A DNA stretch of 64,000 bases, taken from assembly GCF_036964665.1 (NCBI RefSeq), contig NZ_JBAMDA010000001.1:1798001-1862000 (forward strand), written 5' to 3'. How positions within the stretch are numbered: position 1 is the first letter of the stretch; each line of letters begins with the position of its first letter. The notes beneath the pieces were generated by a model. That model did not search any database. It saw nothing but the letters and a program-made list of their open reading frames with translations, and was not told the DNA's origin. This DNA comes from Nitrobacter sp. NHB1. Lineage in GTDB: Bacteria; Pseudomonadota; Alphaproteobacteria; Rhizobiales; Xanthobacteraceae. Made by a program: the position numbers and the translations under genes. Below, in pieces: positions 1 to 9,580 of this stretch.

Positions 1-118
1 CGGGCTTCGACAGGTCGAATTCAGCGCGTGACGGGACCACGACCGTGCCGCTTTTTTCCAGCAGCGGCCGCAACGCCCCGCCAACCTGACCGTTGCTACC
101 CGTCAATACTATCCGCAT
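1..118 (-). CDS. rfbD: dTDP-4-dehydrorhamnose reductase, N-terminal fragment cut by window edge
   Basis: Only the first 39 residues or so are inside the window. They begin MRIVLTGSNGQVGGAL, the Rossmann nucleotide-binding start (GxxGQxG) typical of RmlD, the NADPH-dependent last step of dTDP-L-rhamnose synthesis. The ATG at 118-116 shares its A with the TGA stop of rmlC (TGATG), so the two genes are translationally coupled. The neighbours rmlC, rmlA and rmlB make the assignment secure although the catalytic Tyr-Lys pair lies outside the window. Confidence 0.9.
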   Translation of the reverse strand, partial: MRIVLTGSNGQVGGALRPLLEKSGTVVVPSRAEFDLSKP

Positions 119-672
119 CAGACTTGCCCATAGACCGGAAGGTTCTTGACGTCGGCGAGCAGCGGCGCCTCCGAATCCTTGGCCGACAAGGACGGTGTCT
201 CGACGCCCCAGTCGATGCCGATCGCGGGATCGTTCCAGCGAATCGAAAACTCGTCCTTCGGACTGTAGAGATCGTCGCATTTGTAGAAAAAGTCGGCGGT
301 CTCGGAAAGAACGACGAAGCCGTGCGCGAAGCCGCGGGGAACCCAGAGCTGCCGCATGTTTTCTTCGCTCAGCTCGACGGCAACGTGGCGGCCAAAATTC
401 GGACTGCCGACCCGCACGTCGACGGCGACGTCCAGCACCTTGCCGCGGAGCGCGGTCACCAGCTTCCCCTGCGTGAGAGGATTTTGCAGGTGCAGCCCGC
501 GCAGCACGCCCCGGGCGGAGCGGGACAGGTTGTCCTGGATGAACGGGCGACCGACGCCGTGTTCGGCGTAACGGGGAAATTGATAGGTTTCGATGAAAAA
601 GCCGCGCTGATCGCCGAACAGCCTGGGCTCGATGATGATGACGTCCGGAATTTCAGTCTTGATAACATTCAT
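118..672 (-). CDS. rfbC: dTDP-4-dehydrorhamnose 3,5-epimerase
   Basis: The 184-residue product has the usual RmlC length and cupin-type sequence. It epimerises C3 and C5 of dTDP-4-keto-6-deoxyglucose, the third step of dTDP-L-rhamnose synthesis in the cytoplasm. Visible family signatures are GDQRGFF near residue 20, the RGLHLQ catalytic-His segment near residue 58, and WVPRGFAHGF near residue 110. It is followed directly by rmlD (1 bp overlap) and reads away from rmlA across a 105 bp divergent spacer. The ATG start overlaps an AATGTTATC string that also occurs in the exporter promoter further on; this may be chance because it is coding sequence. Confidence 0.96.
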   Translation of the reverse strand: MNVIKTEIPDVIIIEPRLFGDQRGFFIETYQFPRYAEHGVGRPFIQDNLSRSARGVLRGLHLQNPLTQGKLVTALRGKVLDVAVDVRVGSPNFGRHVAVELSEENMRQLWVPRGFAHGFVVLSETADFFYKCDDLYSPKDEFSIRWNDPAIGIDWGVETPSLSAKDSEAPLLADVKNLPVYGQV

Positions 673-777
673 CTCATGTCACTTTGATTTTATTAACTCA
701 TGATACCTCCTCATTGATAACAAACTTGCACACTTAACACTATATGTTATGTTATCGACGATAGGATGTGAGGAGCT
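673..777. promoter_or_regulatory. divergent rmlC/rmlA promoter region with AT-rich TGTTAT motif
   Basis: This 105 bp spacer is far richer in A+T than its surroundings. At 743-759 it carries TATGTTATGTTATCGAC, which ends in the odd palindrome TATCG-A-CGATA (753-763). A 17-base string with a single mismatch occurs on the minus strand upstream of the type I exporter at 9641-9657. A second shared string, CATTGATAA followed by ACA, occurs at about 710-722 and again upstream of the exporter. The motif lies 18 bp before the rmlA start and about 70 bp from the rmlC start. A good ribosome-binding site (AGGAG, 771-775) precedes rmlA. The binding protein is unknown; AT-rich binders of the MucR/Ros type are one possibility. 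Confidence 0.55.
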
Positions 778-1653
778 ATGAAGGGCATCATTCTTGCCGG
801 CGGGACGGGCTCGCGCCTTTACCCGGTGACGACGGTGGTCTCAAAGCAGCTCCTGCCCGTCTTCGACAAGCCGATGATCTACTATCCGCTCTCGACGCTG
901 ATGTTGGGCGGCATCCGCGACATTCTGATTATTTCGACGCCGCAGGACGAGCCGTTGTTTCATCGGCTGCTCGGCGACGGCAGCGAGATCGGCATGCGCT
1001 TTGCCTATGCCACACAAGAAACACCGCGCGGGTTGGCGGACGCCTTCATCGTCGGCCGTGACTTCATCGGATCGGACGCGGTCGCACTGGTGTTAGGAGA
1101 TAACATTTTCTACGGTCACGGGTTGCCCCGCATGTTATCGGCGGCGGCCACCCGCAAGAAGGGCGCCACGGTGTTCGGCTATGTCGTCAACACCCCCGAA
1201 CAATACGGGGTGGTTGAGCTCGACGACACCGGGCGCGCGCGCTCCATCGAAGAGAAGCCGAAACAACCGAGGTCCAACATAGCCGTCACCGGGCTGTATT
1301 TTTATGACAACGACGTCGTTGAGATCGCAGCCGGCATCAAGCCGTCCGCACGCGGCGAAATCGAGATCACGGACATCAACAACGCCTATCTCGAGCGCGG
1401 CAACCTTTATGTCGAGGTGCTCGGGCGCGGTTTTGCCTGGCTCGACACCGGTACGCATTCCTCGCTGGTCGAGGCCAGCCACTTCGTCCAGATCCTGGAG
1501 CAGCGCCAGGGGCTGCGCATCGCCTGCCCCGAGGAGATCGCGCTGCGACAGGGTTACATCTCGCTTCAGGCATTCGAGAAAGCGGCCGAGAAGAACGGGA
1601 AAAGCAGCTACGGCGAATATCTGAAGTCAGTTGCCCTTTCATACGAGTGTTGA
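778..1653 (+). CDS. rfbA: glucose-1-phosphate thymidylyltransferase
   Basis: The 291-residue protein has the normal RmlA length. It makes dTDP-glucose from glucose-1-phosphate and dTTP, the first step toward dTDP-rhamnose. The nucleotidyltransferase signature [13 protein letters not shown] is at residues 6-18, [11 protein letters not shown] at about 23-34, and EEKPKQPRS near residue 160. The ATG is preceded by AGGAG at 771-775. The next gene, rmlB, starts 25 bp downstream, so the two are probably co-transcribed from the divergent promoter shared with rmlC-rmlD. Confidence 0.97.
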   Translation: MKGIILAGGTGSRLYPVTTVVSKQLLPVFDKPMIYYPLSTLMLGGIRDILIISTPQDEPLFHRLLGDGSEIGMRFAYATQETPRGLADAFIVGRDFIGSDAVALVLGDNIFYGHGLPRMLSAAATRKKGATVFGYVVNTPEQYGVVELDDTGRARSIEEKPKQPRSNIAVTGLYFYDNDVVEIAAGIKPSARGEIEITDINNAYLERGNLYVEVLGRGFAWLDTGTHSSLVEASHFVQILEQRQGLRIACPEEIALRQGYISLQAFEKAAEKNGKSSYGEYLKSVALSYEC

Positions 1654-1678
1654 TTCCGGTCCACGGAGGCGATCCACT

Positions 1679-2746
1679 ATGCGCTTCAAGGCTTCGACTA
1701 TTTTTGTCACAGGCGGCGCTGGGTTCATCGGCTCGGCGGTGGTGCGTCATCTCCTGCACAATACCCACGCCCGCGTGGTCAATATTGACAAGTGCACCTA
1801 TGCCGCGAACCTCGACTCGTTGCCTGGCACGAACGAGAACCTGAACTACGCCTTCGAGAAGCAGTGCATTTGCGACGGCATTGGCCTGCGCCATCTTTTC
1901 GAGAGATACCGGCCGGACGCGGTAATGAACCTCGCCGCCGAAAGCCATGTCGACCGCTCGATCGACGGCCCCGGCGAGTTCATCCAGACCAACATCGTCG
2001 GCACCTTCACGCTCCTGCAGGAAACGTTGCGGCATTGGCACACGCTGTCGCCTGAGAAGCGCAAGAAATTCCGTTTCCTTCACGTTTCCACCGACGAGGT
2101 GTTCGGTTCGCTCGACGATGATGGCTTCTTCACGGAGGCCACGGCGTATGCGCCGAACTCACCGTATTCGGCGAGCAAAGCGTCCTCCGACCACCTGGTG
2201 CGCGCCTGGCGCGAAACCTATGAATTGCCGACGCTGATAACCAATTGCTCGAACAATTACGGGCCCTATCACTTTCCGGAAAAGCTGATCCCCCACATGA
2301 TCATCAAGGGCCTGGCCGGCGAGCCGCTGCCTGTCTATGGCGACGGCAAGAATATCCGCGACTGGCTCTATGTCGAGGATCACGCGAAGGCGCTCACGCT
2401 TGCGCTTGAGCATGGCGCGGTCGGCGAGACCTACAACGTCGGCGGACGTAACGAGCGCACCAACCTGCATGTGGTCGAGAGCATCTGCGACCTGCTCGAC
2501 GAGATCGCTCCGGCGCCAACGGGCAGGCGCCGCGACCTGATCGCCTTCGTGGCCGACCGCCCGGGCCACGATCGCCGTTACGCCATCGACGCGTCAAAGC
2601 TGGAGCGCAAGCTCGGCTGGCAGGCGGAAGAGAACTTCGAGAGCGGCATCGAGAAGACCGTCCGTTGGTATGTCGACGAGCAGCCCTGGTGGCGCGCGAT
2701 ACTGGCGCGAGGCTATGCAGCAAAACGCGTGGGACTTAGCCAGTAA
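1679..2746 (+). CDS. rfbB: dTDP-glucose 4,6-dehydratase
   Basis: This NAD-dependent short-chain dehydrogenase/reductase makes dTDP-4-keto-6-deoxyglucose, the second step of rhamnose-precursor synthesis. GGAGFIGS near residue 13 binds NAD. The catalytic STDEVFGS segment and YSASKASSD (Tyr-x3-Lys) are both present. The chosen ATG at 1679 gives 355 residues, the usual length, and has GGAGG at 1664-1668. An in-frame start at 1631 would add 16 atypical residues and overlap rmlA. The order is rmlA, rmlB, then the truncated ugd. Confidence 0.96.
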   Translation: MRFKASTIFVTGGAGFIGSAVVRHLLHNTHARVVNIDKCTYAANLDSLPGTNENLNYAFEKQCICDGIGLRHLFERYRPDAVMNLAAESHVDRSIDGPGEFIQTNIVGTFTLLQETLRHWHTLSPEKRKKFRFLHVSTDEVFGSLDDDGFFTEATAYAPNSPYSASKASSDHLVRAWRETYELPTLITNCSNNYGPYHFPEKLIPHMIIKGLAGEPLPVYGDGKNIRDWLYVEDHAKALTLALEHGAVGETYNVGGRNERTNLHVVESICDLLDEIAPAPTGRRRDLIAFVADRPGHDRRYAIDASKLERKLGWQAEENFESGIEKTVRWYVDEQPWWRAILARGYAAKRVGLSQ

Positions 2747-2818
2747 CACAACCGGTGGCGCGTCCGGGAACGGCATGGCTTTTCTAACTTGCGATCGGCA
2801 ACCTGGGTCCGTACCACG

Positions 2819-3553
2819 ATGCGCATCGTGATGATTGGGGCCGGCTATGTCGGCTTGGTGTCGGGGGCCTGCTTCGCCGATTTTGGCCATGACGTCACCT
2901 GCATCGACAAGAATTCCGACAAGATCGCCGCACTGAACCAGTGCAGGATTCCGATCTTCGAGCCAGACCTCGACAAGCTTGTCGAGTCCGGCGTCAGTTC
3001 TGGTCGACTGATGTTCGGGGTGGATCTCTCCGGCATCAGCGACGCGGACGCCGTATTTATCGCGGTCGGAACGCCGTCAAGACGCGGCGACGGCCATGCG
3101 GATCTAAGCTATGTGCACGCCGCGGCTCGCGAGATCGCCGCGCGTCTGAGAGGTTTCACTGTCGTCGTCACCAAATCGACGGTGCCGGTCGGGACCGGCG
3201 ACGAAGTGGAACGGATCATCCGGGAGACCAATCCGGCGGCCGACTTTGCAGCCGTCGCGAACCCGGAATTCCTGCGCGAGGGCGCCGCGATCCGCGACTT
3301 CCAGCATCCGGACCGTATCGTGGTCGGCACCGAGGACGAGCGCGCTAGAAAAGTGATGGGCCAGATCTACCGCCCGCTTTATCTCAACCAGGCGCCGATC
3401 CTCCAAACCAGCCGGCGCACCGCCGAACTGATCAAGTATGCCGCCAATCCAGGAAACCATGCGTCCCACCGAATGATCCCGCGCCACGCAGGCGCGCACC
3501 CGCCTCCAGATCGCCCAGACCGGGATCCAGAAGGTTTTCCTCTTATGGGATAG
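2819..3553 (+). pseudogene. UDP-glucose 6-dehydrogenase, truncated
   Basis: Residues 1 to about 210 are a normal UDP-glucose dehydrogenase NAD-binding half: MRIVMIGAGYVGLVSG at the start, VGTPS, TKSTVPVGT and NPEFLREGAA motifs. Similarity stops at TAELIKYAAN (nucleotide about 3448). There an intact enzyme would continue into the dimerisation helix, the catalytic Cys region and the UDP-binding domain. The reading frame instead runs about 34 unrelated residues to a stop at 3553. The product would lack the catalytic Cys, so I call it a pseudogene. The sequence after the break (3449-3630) has an unplaced reading frame ending RNLIHRTPIF that I do not recognise. It may be part of whatever caused the break. 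Confidence 0.85.
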
Positions 3554-3645
3554 GACTGGCAACGAGTTGCGTGTTCTTCGCATTCCTGACGCCGCGTTCC
3601 GCAATCTTATTCATCGTACCCCGATCTTCTGACAGCCCATCGGAC

Positions 3646-3752
3646 CTAGAGCCTTTTCGCTTCTGATGGAATCAGAAGCGAGGCTCTATGATTTTGATTT
3701 GACGCGTTTTCTTCACGCGAACCGGTGCCCACTTCGCTCGAAAACGCTCTAG
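3646..3752. repeat. short palindromic interspersed repeat, copy A
   Basis: The element starts CTAGAGCC and ends GCTCTAG. It contains GACGCGTTTTCTTCACGCGA, ACCGGTGCCCACTTCG and CTCGAAAACGC. Inverted or direct relatives are at 9763-9886 and 17652-17742. The same kind of intergenic repeat (GAGCGTTTTCGAGCGAAG ... GAAAACGCG) is common in Bradyrhizobium-group genomes, from memory. The left part also has its own hairpin (CGCTTCTGAT / ATCAGAAGCG). Its right end is split by the inserted element at 3749-3905. Confidence 0.75.
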
Positions 3753-3905
3753 CAGTTTGCTGAAAAAGGTTTTTCGAGGGGGCCCACGAGCAACATTGAA
3801 TCAAGAACCGAGCCCGGAACGCACGATAGATTCAAGACGAGACCGCTTTCGATTCGATTGTTGCTCAAGATCGCATCCGTTCCGAGTTTTTCAGCAAACT
3901 GCTAG
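3749..3905. mobile_element. 157 bp MITE-like element with perfect 19 bp terminal inverted repeats
   Basis: The left end CTAGCAGTTTGCTGAAAAA (3749-3767) is exactly mirrored at the right end (3887-3905). The outer CTAG is also the end of the interrupted repeat. Removing one CTAG and everything between restores the normal repeat end GCTCTAGAGC. This fits insertion into a CTAG target with a 4 bp duplication, the YTAR-type target known for IS5-group elements. The interior has no convincing gene and contains a second, imperfect pair of arms (GAGCAACATTGAATC and its near complement at about 3850-3866). It looks like a non-autonomous element. Confidence 0.75.
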
Positions 3906-3957
3906 AGCACGGCTCCGCATCCAATCTTCAACGATCGAGCGCTGGCCGAGCGATACT

Positions 3958-6000
3958 TCAGCCATCGACTAGCGTCACGCCGATCGCGTCCAGACGGCGC
4001 ACGGCACCTTCATGGTTTTGCCGCGCGGCCTGCTGATACCAGTGCACCGCCGTATCCTTGTCTTGCGCAACGCCGCTTCCCGACATCAACGCATCGCCGA
4101 GCGCAACCTGCGCTTCCGCCATATCCCGCTCAGCCGCTTTTTCGAACCATTCGACCGCCTTCCCGGCATCGGCCTCGCATCCCTGCCCTTTTCCAAGCAT
4201 GACCGCGAAATTGAACTGCGCAACCTTATGCCCCTGTCGCGCGGCGGCCTCATACCAGCGCGCGCCCTGCGCGACATCCTTGGCTACGCCTGCGCCGGTG
4301 CAATACATCACGGCGAGCTGAAACTGCGCGCCCGCATGGCCTGCATGTGCGGCTCTGGTCATCCAGGACGCCGCGGCCTTCGCGTCGCTCATGGCGCTCT
4401 CCGGATCGAGATACAGAAGCGCTAAAGTGTATTGGGCCTCGACATGACCTGCGCCGGCGGCACGGGAGAACCACGACACGGCAGCTTCGACATCCGCAGT
4501 CCCGCCAAACTTGCCCATTTGCAACACACCGAGCTGGAATGCAGCCGGCGCGTGACCGGCTTCAGCCGCCTCGCTCAACAGCGACCGCACCTTCTCAAGC
4601 CGCTCAGTCGAATCATCGTGGTGAAGCAGGAAAAACGCATAGGCCGTCTTGGCATCCGGATCTCCGCCCACGGCGGCCTTGCTAAGCCATTCTCCCGCCC
4701 GCTTGTGATCGCGCGGAACCCCGTTGCCCGCCGAATAAAGTCTCCCGAGTTGCAACTGCGCGGCTCGGATGCCGCCTTCGGATGCGCGCTCGAACCATTC
4801 GATTGCGGCTTCCACATTGCGTTCAACGCCGGAGCCGTTGAGATAGAAGATGGCGATGTTGAACGCGGCGGTCGCGTGGCCGTTCCCTGCCGCGCGCTCG
4901 AACCATTTTGCGGCTAGACGAATATTCGGACCGACACCGGTGCCCGTCGCATAGAAACGGCCCATGAAAAACTGCGCCTGCACATCGTTCCGCTCGGCGG
5001 CTTTCTCGTACCAGACCGCCGCCTCCCGCAGATCGGGCTCGGAGCCTGCGCCGTGCGAATAAAAATCCGCCAGCGCCTGGATCGCGGGGAAGTAGTCCTT
5101 GCGCGCCGCCTTGCGCAATGCGGTTTCGGCCCGGTCGATATCCTTCGCGACGCCATGGCCGTTCAAGCGCAACAGCCCGATGTTGTAGAGCGCGATCGTA
5201 TCGTCATGTCTGGCAGCGCCCTGGAACAGGCGGGCGGCTTCTGTGATATCCTCCGGCAGGCCCGTTCCCTTCAAGGTCATGAATGCAAGCGCAACCTGCG
5301 CCCTGACATGATCCTGGTCGGCCGCCTTGCGGTACCAGACCGCCGCCTGCTCGAAATCCACAGGAACGCCTTTACCTTGATAGTAGACGTCGCCAAGCGC
5401 GAATTCGGCCGCAGCGCAATTCTGGTCGGCTGCAACCCGATACCATGCGAGCGCCGCACGGAAATCCTTCTCGCAGCCGACCCCCTCGCAATACATGTTG
5501 CCGAGGACCGTCTGCGCCTCGGCTTTGCCTCCTGCCGCCGCGGCTGCTATCCAGCCGAAGGCAGCGCCGATATCCCGTTCAACGCTCGTTCCATGCGGAA
5601 ATACGAGCTGGTGAATAGTCGACGCCTTGTCGCCGAGCCGAACGGCGGAAGATTGGCGCCATGTTTCATGGCGATGGGGACCGAGCAGCGGCTTGTCCCC
5701 ATGAAGAAAGATCAGGCCAAGTTGGAACTGCGCTTCGACGTTGCCAAGCTGGGCCGCCCACTCATACCAGATGACGGCATCGGGTATGCTCCTGACGACC
5801 CCCTCGCCTCTCACATAGAGCATTCCGATCCGATAGCCCGCTTCGGCCTCGCCGGCCTCTGACGCGAGCTTCCAGAGCTTGATCGCCTCCAGATACTGAC
5901 CGCGCTCGTATGCAGCCATTCCATGCGCAAAAGGGGCCGCGCGGGAAGACGCGGAAGCCGGTCGAAACCACTCGAAAAGCGATCGCGATGAAAGCATCAT
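3958..6000 (-). CDS. Sel1-repeat (SLR) protein of the secretion operon
   Basis: The 680-residue protein is made almost entirely of about 15 Sel1-like helical repeats of roughly 36 residues. Each follows the pattern AAxWYxKAAxxGxAxAQxxLGxxYxxGxGVxxD. Such solenoids act as protein-protein scaffolds; the partner cannot be read from the sequence. No signal peptide is evident. The ATG overlaps the adaptor stop codon (ATGA at 6000-5997), so translation is coupled to the HlyD-type gene upstream and the protein probably serves the same secretion pathway or its regulation. It is the last gene of the operon; the mobile-element debris follows. Confidence 0.88.
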   Translation of the reverse strand: MMLSSRSLFEWFRPASASSRAAPFAHGMAAYERGQYLEAIKLWKLASEAGEAEAGYRIGMLYVRGEGVVRSIPDAVIWYEWAAQLGNVEAQFQLGLIFLHGDKPLLGPHRHETWRQSSAVRLGDKASTIHQLVFPHGTSVERDIGAAFGWIAAAAAGGKAEAQTVLGNMYCEGVGCEKDFRAALAWYRVAADQNCAAAEFALGDVYYQGKGVPVDFEQAAVWYRKAADQDHVRAQVALAFMTLKGTGLPEDITEAARLFQGAARHDDTIALYNIGLLRLNGHGVAKDIDRAETALRKAARKDYFPAIQALADFYSHGAGSEPDLREAAVWYEKAAERNDVQAQFFMGRFYATGTGVGPNIRLAAKWFERAAGNGHATAAFNIAIFYLNGSGVERNVEAAIEWFERASEGGIRAAQLQLGRLYSAGNGVPRDHKRAGEWLSKAAVGGDPDAKTAYAFFLLHHDDSTERLEKVRSLLSEAAEAGHAPAAFQLGVLQMGKFGGTADVEAAVSWFSRAAGAGHVEAQYTLALLYLDPESAMSDAKAAASWMTRAAHAGHAGAQFQLAVMYCTGAGVAKDVAQGARWYEAAARQGHKVAQFNFAVMLGKGQGCEADAGKAVEWFEKAAERDMAEAQVALGDALMSGSGVAQDKDTAVHWYQQAARQNHEGAVRRLDAIGVTLVDG

Positions 6001-7346
6001 GGTTCACGCATAGCCTCGTGGAAACCCTTCAGCATCCCGCCGAGCAGATACATCGCCACGGAGCGGGTTCCGACATTGAGGTCCCCCTGAAGGGTCATGC
6101 CGGGAATCAGACGAAAATTGCTCGGCACATCCCTGAAATTGGACGCGTCCACCGAACACCGCGCCTTGTAGTAGGCGTAGTTGAGCGGCTTGCCGTCATC
6201 GTCCGTGGTGAATGCGCCCTCGCTGATCCAGCGTACTTTTCCGCTGGCCGTGCCATGCACCGCTGCATTAAAGGCATCGACCTTCATGGTGCAGGGATCG
6301 CCAGCCCGGATGAACCCGACATCGCGCGAAGAGATCCTGATTTCCGCTTCAAGCTTGGTGTCGATCGGCATGAGCGTGATGAAGGGGTCGCCCGGCTTGA
6401 GGACCGAACCGACCGAGAGCCGTGCCATCGTCAACACCACCGAGGGGTCGGCAGCCGTCCAGCGGACGAGTTTCTGGTGCCTGAGCGCCTTTTCATAGGT
6501 CGCCCTTGCTTCGTCGAGTTTGTTGCGCGTCGTCACCAAATCCTGGCTCAATTGCGCGAACCACTGCTGTTTGAATGCGTCACGATCGGCGGTTATCGAT
6601 CCCAGCGTATTTTTCGCCTCGATCAGGCCATTGTGTGCATTCTCCAATGTCCGCAGCAATTCCAGTCGGGCGTCCTGGGAGATGTACATGTTGAGCCGCG
6701 ATCCCGTGCCACGCTCGGCAAGCGTCGTGCGCATGGTCTCGATCTTCTGCAAAATCTCGTCGCGCTGTTGATATCGGACATCGTCGTCATGAAGCTTTTC
6801 GATCGTCGCTTGGGTCTCCTTGATCTTCGACTCGAAACTGTTGAGCTGGGCGGTATACTGGGCCACGCGCTGACCGTAGAGTGCCTTCTGCAGGGCCGCA
6901 TATTTCTGGAAGTCAGGATCCGGGTTGTCGGCAAATACGAGCGGCTTCTGCTTCAGCTCTGCCTCATCGCGCGCCGCCTGCGCTTCGAGGCTCGCGACCT
7001 GCAACTTCGCCTGCGTCAGGTCCGCGGAGGTGAAGGTTGCATCGAGCGTGGCGAGCAACTGCCCCGTTTTCACCTGCTCGCCCTCGCGCACGTCGATCGT
7101 CTTGATGATCGATGGATCCAGCGCCTGCAAGACATTGACATGACCGACCGGTACGATTCTGCCGCTAAGGCTGGTGATGACACGATCGATCCGCGTCAGG
7201 CACAGGATCGCGACGATCGAAACCAGGAACGCGGTGAGCACGAACAGGGTGGCGCGCGCGACCAGGGGCTCGGCGGCCTCCCGAATTGCATCGGTCTCCG
7301 ACTGGAACTGGCGAACGGTCGCGAGCGAGGCCTGGCTAGGGGACAA
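5997..7346 (-). CDS. type I secretion membrane-fusion (HlyD-type) adaptor
   Basis: The 449-residue product has one N-terminal membrane segment (about residues 32-52), a biotinyl-lipoyl-like half at about 70-110 (VREGEQVKTGQLLATLD), a long coiled-coil hairpin at about 115-280, the second lipoyl half, and a beta-barrel domain ending near 440. This is the architecture of the periplasmic adaptor that links an ABC exporter to an outer-membrane TolC channel. The start is a TTG at 7346, 11 bp inside the end of the exporter gene, with CCGGAG about 8 bp upstream. The gene overlaps the Sel1 gene by 4 bp. No TolC homologue is encoded in the window. Confidence 0.92.
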   Translation of the reverse strand: MSPSQASLATVRQFQSETDAIREAAEPLVARATLFVLTAFLVSIVAILCLTRIDRVITSLSGRIVPVGHVNVLQALDPSIIKTIDVREGEQVKTGQLLATLDATFTSADLTQAKLQVASLEAQAARDEAELKQKPLVFADNPDPDFQKYAALQKALYGQRVAQYTAQLNSFESKIKETQATIEKLHDDDVRYQQRDEILQKIETMRTTLAERGTGSRLNMYISQDARLELLRTLENAHNGLIEAKNTLGSITADRDAFKQQWFAQLSQDLVTTRNKLDEARATYEKALRHQKLVRWTAADPSVVLTMARLSVGSVLKPGDPFITLMPIDTKLEAEIRISSRDVGFIRAGDPCTMKVDAFNAAVHGTASGKVRWISEGAFTTDDDGKPLNYAYYKARCSVDASNFRDVPSNFRLIPGMTLQGDLNVGTRSVAMYLLGGMLKGFHEAMREP

Positions 7347-9570
7347 GGGTCGGGCTCCGGAGTTTCAGCTTGTCGCTGCGGACCGCGGGCGCGAGATGCG
7401 TGTTCTGCTGGTACCAAAGCGAGCTATAGATGTCATTCCGCTCCAGCAACTCCTCGTGCCGCCCGATATCGTCGACCACCCCGCGGTCGAGCACGAGGAT
7501 TGCATCCGCCCTCGTCAGCGACGACAGCCGATGGGAGATAATGATCAGCGTGCGGCCATTTGCTATCCGCGTGATGTTGCTGTTCACGATGGCCTCGCTG
7601 TCGGCGTCGAGCGCGCTCGTCGCCTCGTCAAGGATGAGAATCGGCGGATCGACGATCAGCGCTCGCGCGATAGCGAGCCGTTGCCGCTGCCCTCCAGAAA
7701 GGTTCGGTGATCCTTCATAAACGCGGGTTTCATAACCACGCGGCAGCTTGTCGATGAATTCCTCCGCGCCCGCCAGTCGCGCCGCCTTGACGACGTCGTC
7801 AAAGGTGGCGTCCGGCACGGCTGCGCAGATGTTCTCGCGAATCGTCCCACTGAAGAGAAAGTTTTCCTGCAGCACGATGCCGACATTCCTGCGCAGGTGA
7901 TCGATATCGTATTCGCGAACGTCGATTCCATCGATCTTGATCAGTCCGTCATAATCGGAATGCAATCGTTGCAAGAGTCGCGTGATCGTGGTCTTGCCGG
8001 AACCGCTTTTGCCCATCACGCCAAGCGTGGTTCCCCTGGTTACTTCAAAGGAAACGCCACTCAACGTTGGCGAAACGGCGCCTTTATACCTGAAGGTGAC
8101 GTTGGAAAATTCCACTTTGCCCTCGATCGCCGAGCGGACGCCATGCCCGGAACGTCCCTCTTCGGCGGGCTGGTTCACGAGCTTGCGGACCGTGGCGACC
8201 GCACTGCGCGCTTCATCGTATTGATTGATCAACTGGGCCATCTGCATCAACGGGGCCGATACCCGCTGCGACAGCATCAGGAAAGCAAACAACGCTCCGA
8301 TAAAGACCGGATCATCGTTTGTAAGCGCCAGATAAACGCCGACCGCATAAGAACCGCTCACTGCCAGCCGCTCCAGCGGACGCACCACCGCCTGAATCGC
8401 GTTCCCGGTCATCCCTTCCGCGAACCGCGCCCTGGCGACACGTGCAACCAGCACATCCCACAAATGGCGCTGCCGCGCATCGAGCGCCAGCGATTTCACC
8501 GTCCGAATGCCGTTGAGCGTTTGAACCAGAAATGCGCCCTGTTCGCCTTCCGCGGCCATGACGGTGTTCGACGCCTTGCGGTATGCCGGCAGCATCAGGA
8601 TAAGCCACCCGACGATCATGCCCGACAGCCCCAGGACAATCAAAGTCATGGTCGGGCTGAAGAAAAACATGACCGGCAGGAAGAAGATCAGGGTCGTCGA
8701 ATCCAGCACCGTACCGAACAACTGACCCATCAGGAACGAGCGGATGCGGAACACTTCTCGGATGTCGCGCGCGACGAGACCCACGGCGGTCTGCTCGAAA
8801 TAGTCGATGGGAAGATTGAGGACCTTTTCGAAAACGTAGGTGGACAGCTTGACGTCAAGCCTGGTCGTCAGGCGATGAACAAGGATTTGCCTAAGGAACG
8901 CGAACGTCGCCTCGAAGGCGATGATGACCAGCATCGCCAGGCAGAGCACGTAGAAAGTATTGAACGCGTGATAGAAGATCACCTTGTCCGACAGCAGGCG
9001 CCAGAACATGATCGGCGCAAGGCCGAGGAATCCGAGAACCAGCGCTGCGATTGCGACGTCCCGGACGATACGACGCTCGCGGAATATCAATGCGGCCACG
9101 AGACCGAAACTGAACGGCTGCGATTCGTCCGAGATTTCGTAGTTGCGCTTGGCGAGAACGACATCCCCGGACCAAATGTCTTCGAAGCGCGGCCGATCGA
9201 TCACGAGCAACGCGTCTTCCGCAGCGTTCGGGTCCCTCAGCGCGATGCGGGTATTGTTGGCGTCTCCATCGACGCGCAGCAACACCATGTAGCTTCCATT
9301 GCGTAGGCCGACGATGGCCGGGAGCGCCTTTTTCAGATGAGAAAGCCCGTCCCAATCGAGCTTAACGTGCTTCGATCGCAGACCGGCCTTCTCGGCGCAG
9401 CGGACGAGCTGGCCGGGAGCCACTTCCCCGTCGGTAAGAAGGTTATCCTTGATAAGCTGCGTCGAGGTCAGATCCAGGCCGTGCGGCCGTGCGACGATGA
9501 CCAGACATTCCAGCCCGGACGGAAGCATCGGATCGACATCGGCATTCTCGGCGACGGCTTGCGCGATCAT
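7336..9570 (-). CDS. type I secretion ABC transporter with degenerate peptidase-like domain
   Basis: The 744 residues comprise an N-terminal C39-like domain (about 15-140), a six-helix membrane domain (about 165-450) and an ATPase domain (about 485-725). Walker A is GKSGSGKT at 520-527, signature LSGGQ at 624-628, Walker B ILILDE at 644-649, and the switch His at 680. The N-terminal domain lacks the usual Cys/His peptidase motif, as in HlyB-type exporters that carry uncleaved RTX substrates. The adaptor and Sel1 genes follow without a gap. The nearest plausible cargo is the RTX-like protein at 10874-11998. Upstream DNA shares a motif with the rmlA promoter. Confidence 0.94.
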   Translation of the reverse strand: MIAQAVAENADVDPMLPSGLECLVIVARPHGLDLTSTQLIKDNLLTDGEVAPGQLVRCAEKAGLRSKHVKLDWDGLSHLKKALPAIVGLRNGSYMVLLRVDGDANNTRIALRDPNAAEDALLVIDRPRFEDIWSGDVVLAKRNYEISDESQPFSFGLVAALIFRERRIVRDVAIAALVLGFLGLAPIMFWRLLSDKVIFYHAFNTFYVLCLAMLVIIAFEATFAFLRQILVHRLTTRLDVKLSTYVFEKVLNLPIDYFEQTAVGLVARDIREVFRIRSFLMGQLFGTVLDSTTLIFFLPVMFFFSPTMTLIVLGLSGMIVGWLILMLPAYRKASNTVMAAEGEQGAFLVQTLNGIRTVKSLALDARQRHLWDVLVARVARARFAEGMTGNAIQAVVRPLERLAVSGSYAVGVYLALTNDDPVFIGALFAFLMLSQRVSAPLMQMAQLINQYDEARSAVATVRKLVNQPAEEGRSGHGVRSAIEGKVEFSNVTFRYKGAVSPTLSGVSFEVTRGTTLGVMGKSGSGKTTITRLLQRLHSDYDGLIKIDGIDVREYDIDHLRRNVGIVLQENFLFSGTIRENICAAVPDATFDDVVKAARLAGAEEFIDKLPRGYETRVYEGSPNLSGGQRQRLAIARALIVDPPILILDEATSALDADSEAIVNSNITRIANGRTLIIISHRLSSLTRADAILVLDRGVVDDIGRHEELLERNDIYSSLWYQQNTHLAPAVRSDKLKLRSPTLVP

Positions 9571-9580
9571 GAAAGCTCGG

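Noticed and set aside
5910-7541. 543-codon open frame on the plus strand
   Set aside because: It is antisense to the HlyD-type adaptor and exporter genes, which have clear domain motifs; its Arg/His/Gln-rich product matches no family.
7897-9306. 469-codon plus-strand frame
   Set aside because: Antisense to the ABC exporter; composition (His, Arg, Asp, Gln) is typical of a GC-rich shadow frame.
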